A program made the position numbers and the translations under genes. 64,000 bases of DNA from an uncultured Flavobacterium sp. (lineage in GTDB: Bacteria > Bacteroidota > Bacteroidia > Flavobacteriales > Flavobacteriaceae), in the NCBI GenBank assembly GCA_943912855.1, contig CALTVC010000001.1, forward strand, positions 496,001 through 560,000, read 5' to 3'. The notes below the pieces were generated by a model. It was not told the origin of the DNA and did not search any database. It saw only the letters and a list, made by a program, of their open reading frames with translations. Position 1 is the stretch's first letter; the number at the start of each line of letters is the position of its first letter. Of the stretch, positions 63,138-64,000 are shown one piece after another.

Positions 63138-64000
63138 ATGAAATTCTTTACGCAGAAGATAGCCCTTGGTTCGCTGTTGCTTGCCGGACTCATAGCCCAG
63201 GCACAGCAAAAACAGGCAGATATTGACAAAAAAGTAGATGCGCTTATAGCCAAAATGACCATCGAGGAAAAGGTAGGGCAAATGGCGCAGGTAACCCTTG
63301 ACGTAATAGGCAAAGACGGTAACCGTTATTCGGCAGCACAGCCTTTTTCGCTGGATCCTGCCAAGATGAACGACCTGTTTGCCAAATACCACGTGGGCTC
63401 GGTACTAAATACCTCAGCAAATACCGCGCTTACCACCAAACGCTGGTATGAGGTTATCAGCGAAATACAAAAGACATCGCTTAAAACCGACCGCAATAAA
63501 ATCCCGGTGTTGTACGGTGTGGACGAAATACACGGCGCTACGTATACCGATGGTGCCACGATGTTCCCGCAGCAAATAGCACAGGGCGCGGCGCGCAATC
63601 CGAAATACACTGAGCTTGGGGCATCGATAACCGCATACGAAACCCGCGCGAGTAACATTCCGTGGACATTCAGCCCGGTGCTTGATTTGGGCTTAGACCC
63701 ACGCTTTAGCCGTATGTGGGAGAGCTTTGGCGAAGACCCTTACTTATGTTCGGTGCTTGGTGCTGCCATGATAGATGGCTATGAAGGCAAAGACAACAAC
63801 ATTGCCGACCCATACAAAATAGCCAGTTGTATGAAGCACTTCCTTGGCTACCATGCTGCCACAAGCGGTAAAGACCGCACGCCAAGCTATATAAGCATAG
63901 AAGCGTTGCGCGAGTACCACCTGCCGTCATTTAAGGCTGCGGTAGATGCGGGTTCGCATACCATTATGATAAATTCGGGCATTATCAACGGGGTTCCGGT
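63138..64000 (+). CDS. Glycoside hydrolase family 3 (beta-glucosidase-like), 3' end outside window
   Basis: The first 287 codons of a GH3 enzyme. It starts right after the GH30 stop (TAAATG), has a signal peptide (MKFFTQKIALGSLLLAGLIA), and the GH3 N-terminal barrel with KMTIEEKVGQMAQVTL, IPVLYGVDEIHGATYT, GATMFPQQIAQGAARNP, DLGLDPRFSRMWESFGEDPY and the substrate-binding KHFLGYHAATSGKDR. The nucleophile Asp and second domain are beyond the end. With GH30 it would release glucose from beta-glucans in the periplasm. The frame is open to base 64000. Confidence 0.94.
   Translation, partial: MKFFTQKIALGSLLLAGLIAQAQQKQADIDKKVDALIAKMTIEEKVGQMAQVTLDVIGKDGNRYSAAQPFSLDPAKMNDLFAKYHVGSVLNTSANTALTTKRWYEVISEIQKTSLKTDRNKIPVLYGVDEIHGATYTDGATMFPQQIAQGAARNPKYTELGASITAYETRASNIPWTFSPVLDLGLDPRFSRMWESFGEDPYLCSVLGAAMIDGYEGKDNNIADPYKIASCMKHFLGYHAATSGKDRTPSYISIEALREYHLPSFKAAVDAGSHTIMINSGIINGVP

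Overview
The window reads as chromosomal DNA of a Flavobacteriaceae member, probably Flavobacterium or a close relative. Supporting signs are the mevalonate-type HMG-CoA synthase, type IX secretion (T9SS) C-terminal domains, lipoproteins with acidic residues after the Cys, a three-gene cytochrome-b succinate dehydrogenase, and promoters of the Bacteroidota type (TAnnTTTG -7 element, sometimes with an upstream TTG). Shine-Dalgarno sequences are not evident. Most of the window is ordinary core chromosome. A few AT-rich genes and dispersed inverted-repeat elements sit between core genes. I saw no rRNA, tRNA, CRISPR array, transposase or prophage.

Layout. 1-5.1 kb: end of a histidine kinase, an exported esterase, an amino-acid permease, 5-formyl-THF cyclo-ligase, lspA. 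5.2-11.7 kb: a GbsR/MarR-type regulator with a palindromic putative operator, then a tripartite RND efflux operon. 11.8-15.4 kb: an envelope gene run (ankyrin, DOMON-T9SS, OB-fold, DUF5777-like barrel, monohaem cytochrome c, YceI) that I consider the best candidate for an undescribed system. 15.4-18.4 kb: radical SAM protein, lipoprotein, TfoX-like protein, small membrane protein, superoxide dismutase. 18.5-24.5 kb: an AT-rich restriction-nuclease-like gene, an AddA-like helicase-nuclease, kbl. 24.6-30.4 kb: OmpA/TSP3 protein, patatin-barrel protein, uvrC. 30.4-34.2 kb: repeats, a twin-ABC ATPase coupled to an AstE/AspA-like hydrolase, then an AT-rich MrcB-HNH endonuclease.

34.5-42.7 kb: aromatic amino acid catabolism (hmgA, hppD, tryptophan dioxygenase) with a DUF3108-like protein, an M23 peptidase, pgi and a VOC protein; a possible small RNA lies after hppD. 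42.8-50.9 kb: MATE exporter, LolE-like permease with rbfA, TauE/SafE-DUF1634 pair, a 989-residue ELWxxDGT-repeat T9SS protein, methylmalonyl-CoA epimerase. 50.9-58.3 kb: thiL, a ParE-type toxin-antitoxin pair, sdhCAB, HMG-CoA synthase. 58.3-64 kb: a membrane sensor carrying its own LuxR-type HTH, divergent from a GH30-GH3 glycosidase pair cut by the window end.

Functional links. The GbsR protein probably represses the efflux operon. HppD and HmgA are consecutive steps of tyrosine breakdown. The sensor probably controls the adjacent GH30 and GH3 enzymes. The 11.8-15.4 kb genes combine haem and quinone-type binding modules with an outer-membrane barrel, which suggests envelope redox chemistry; this is inference. 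Several genes (uvrC, rbfA, the AddA-like gene, the antitoxin) have a promoter -7 element only 4-5 bases before the ATG, implying leaderless or nearly leaderless transcripts. Functions are assigned from recalled family motifs, without database searches.
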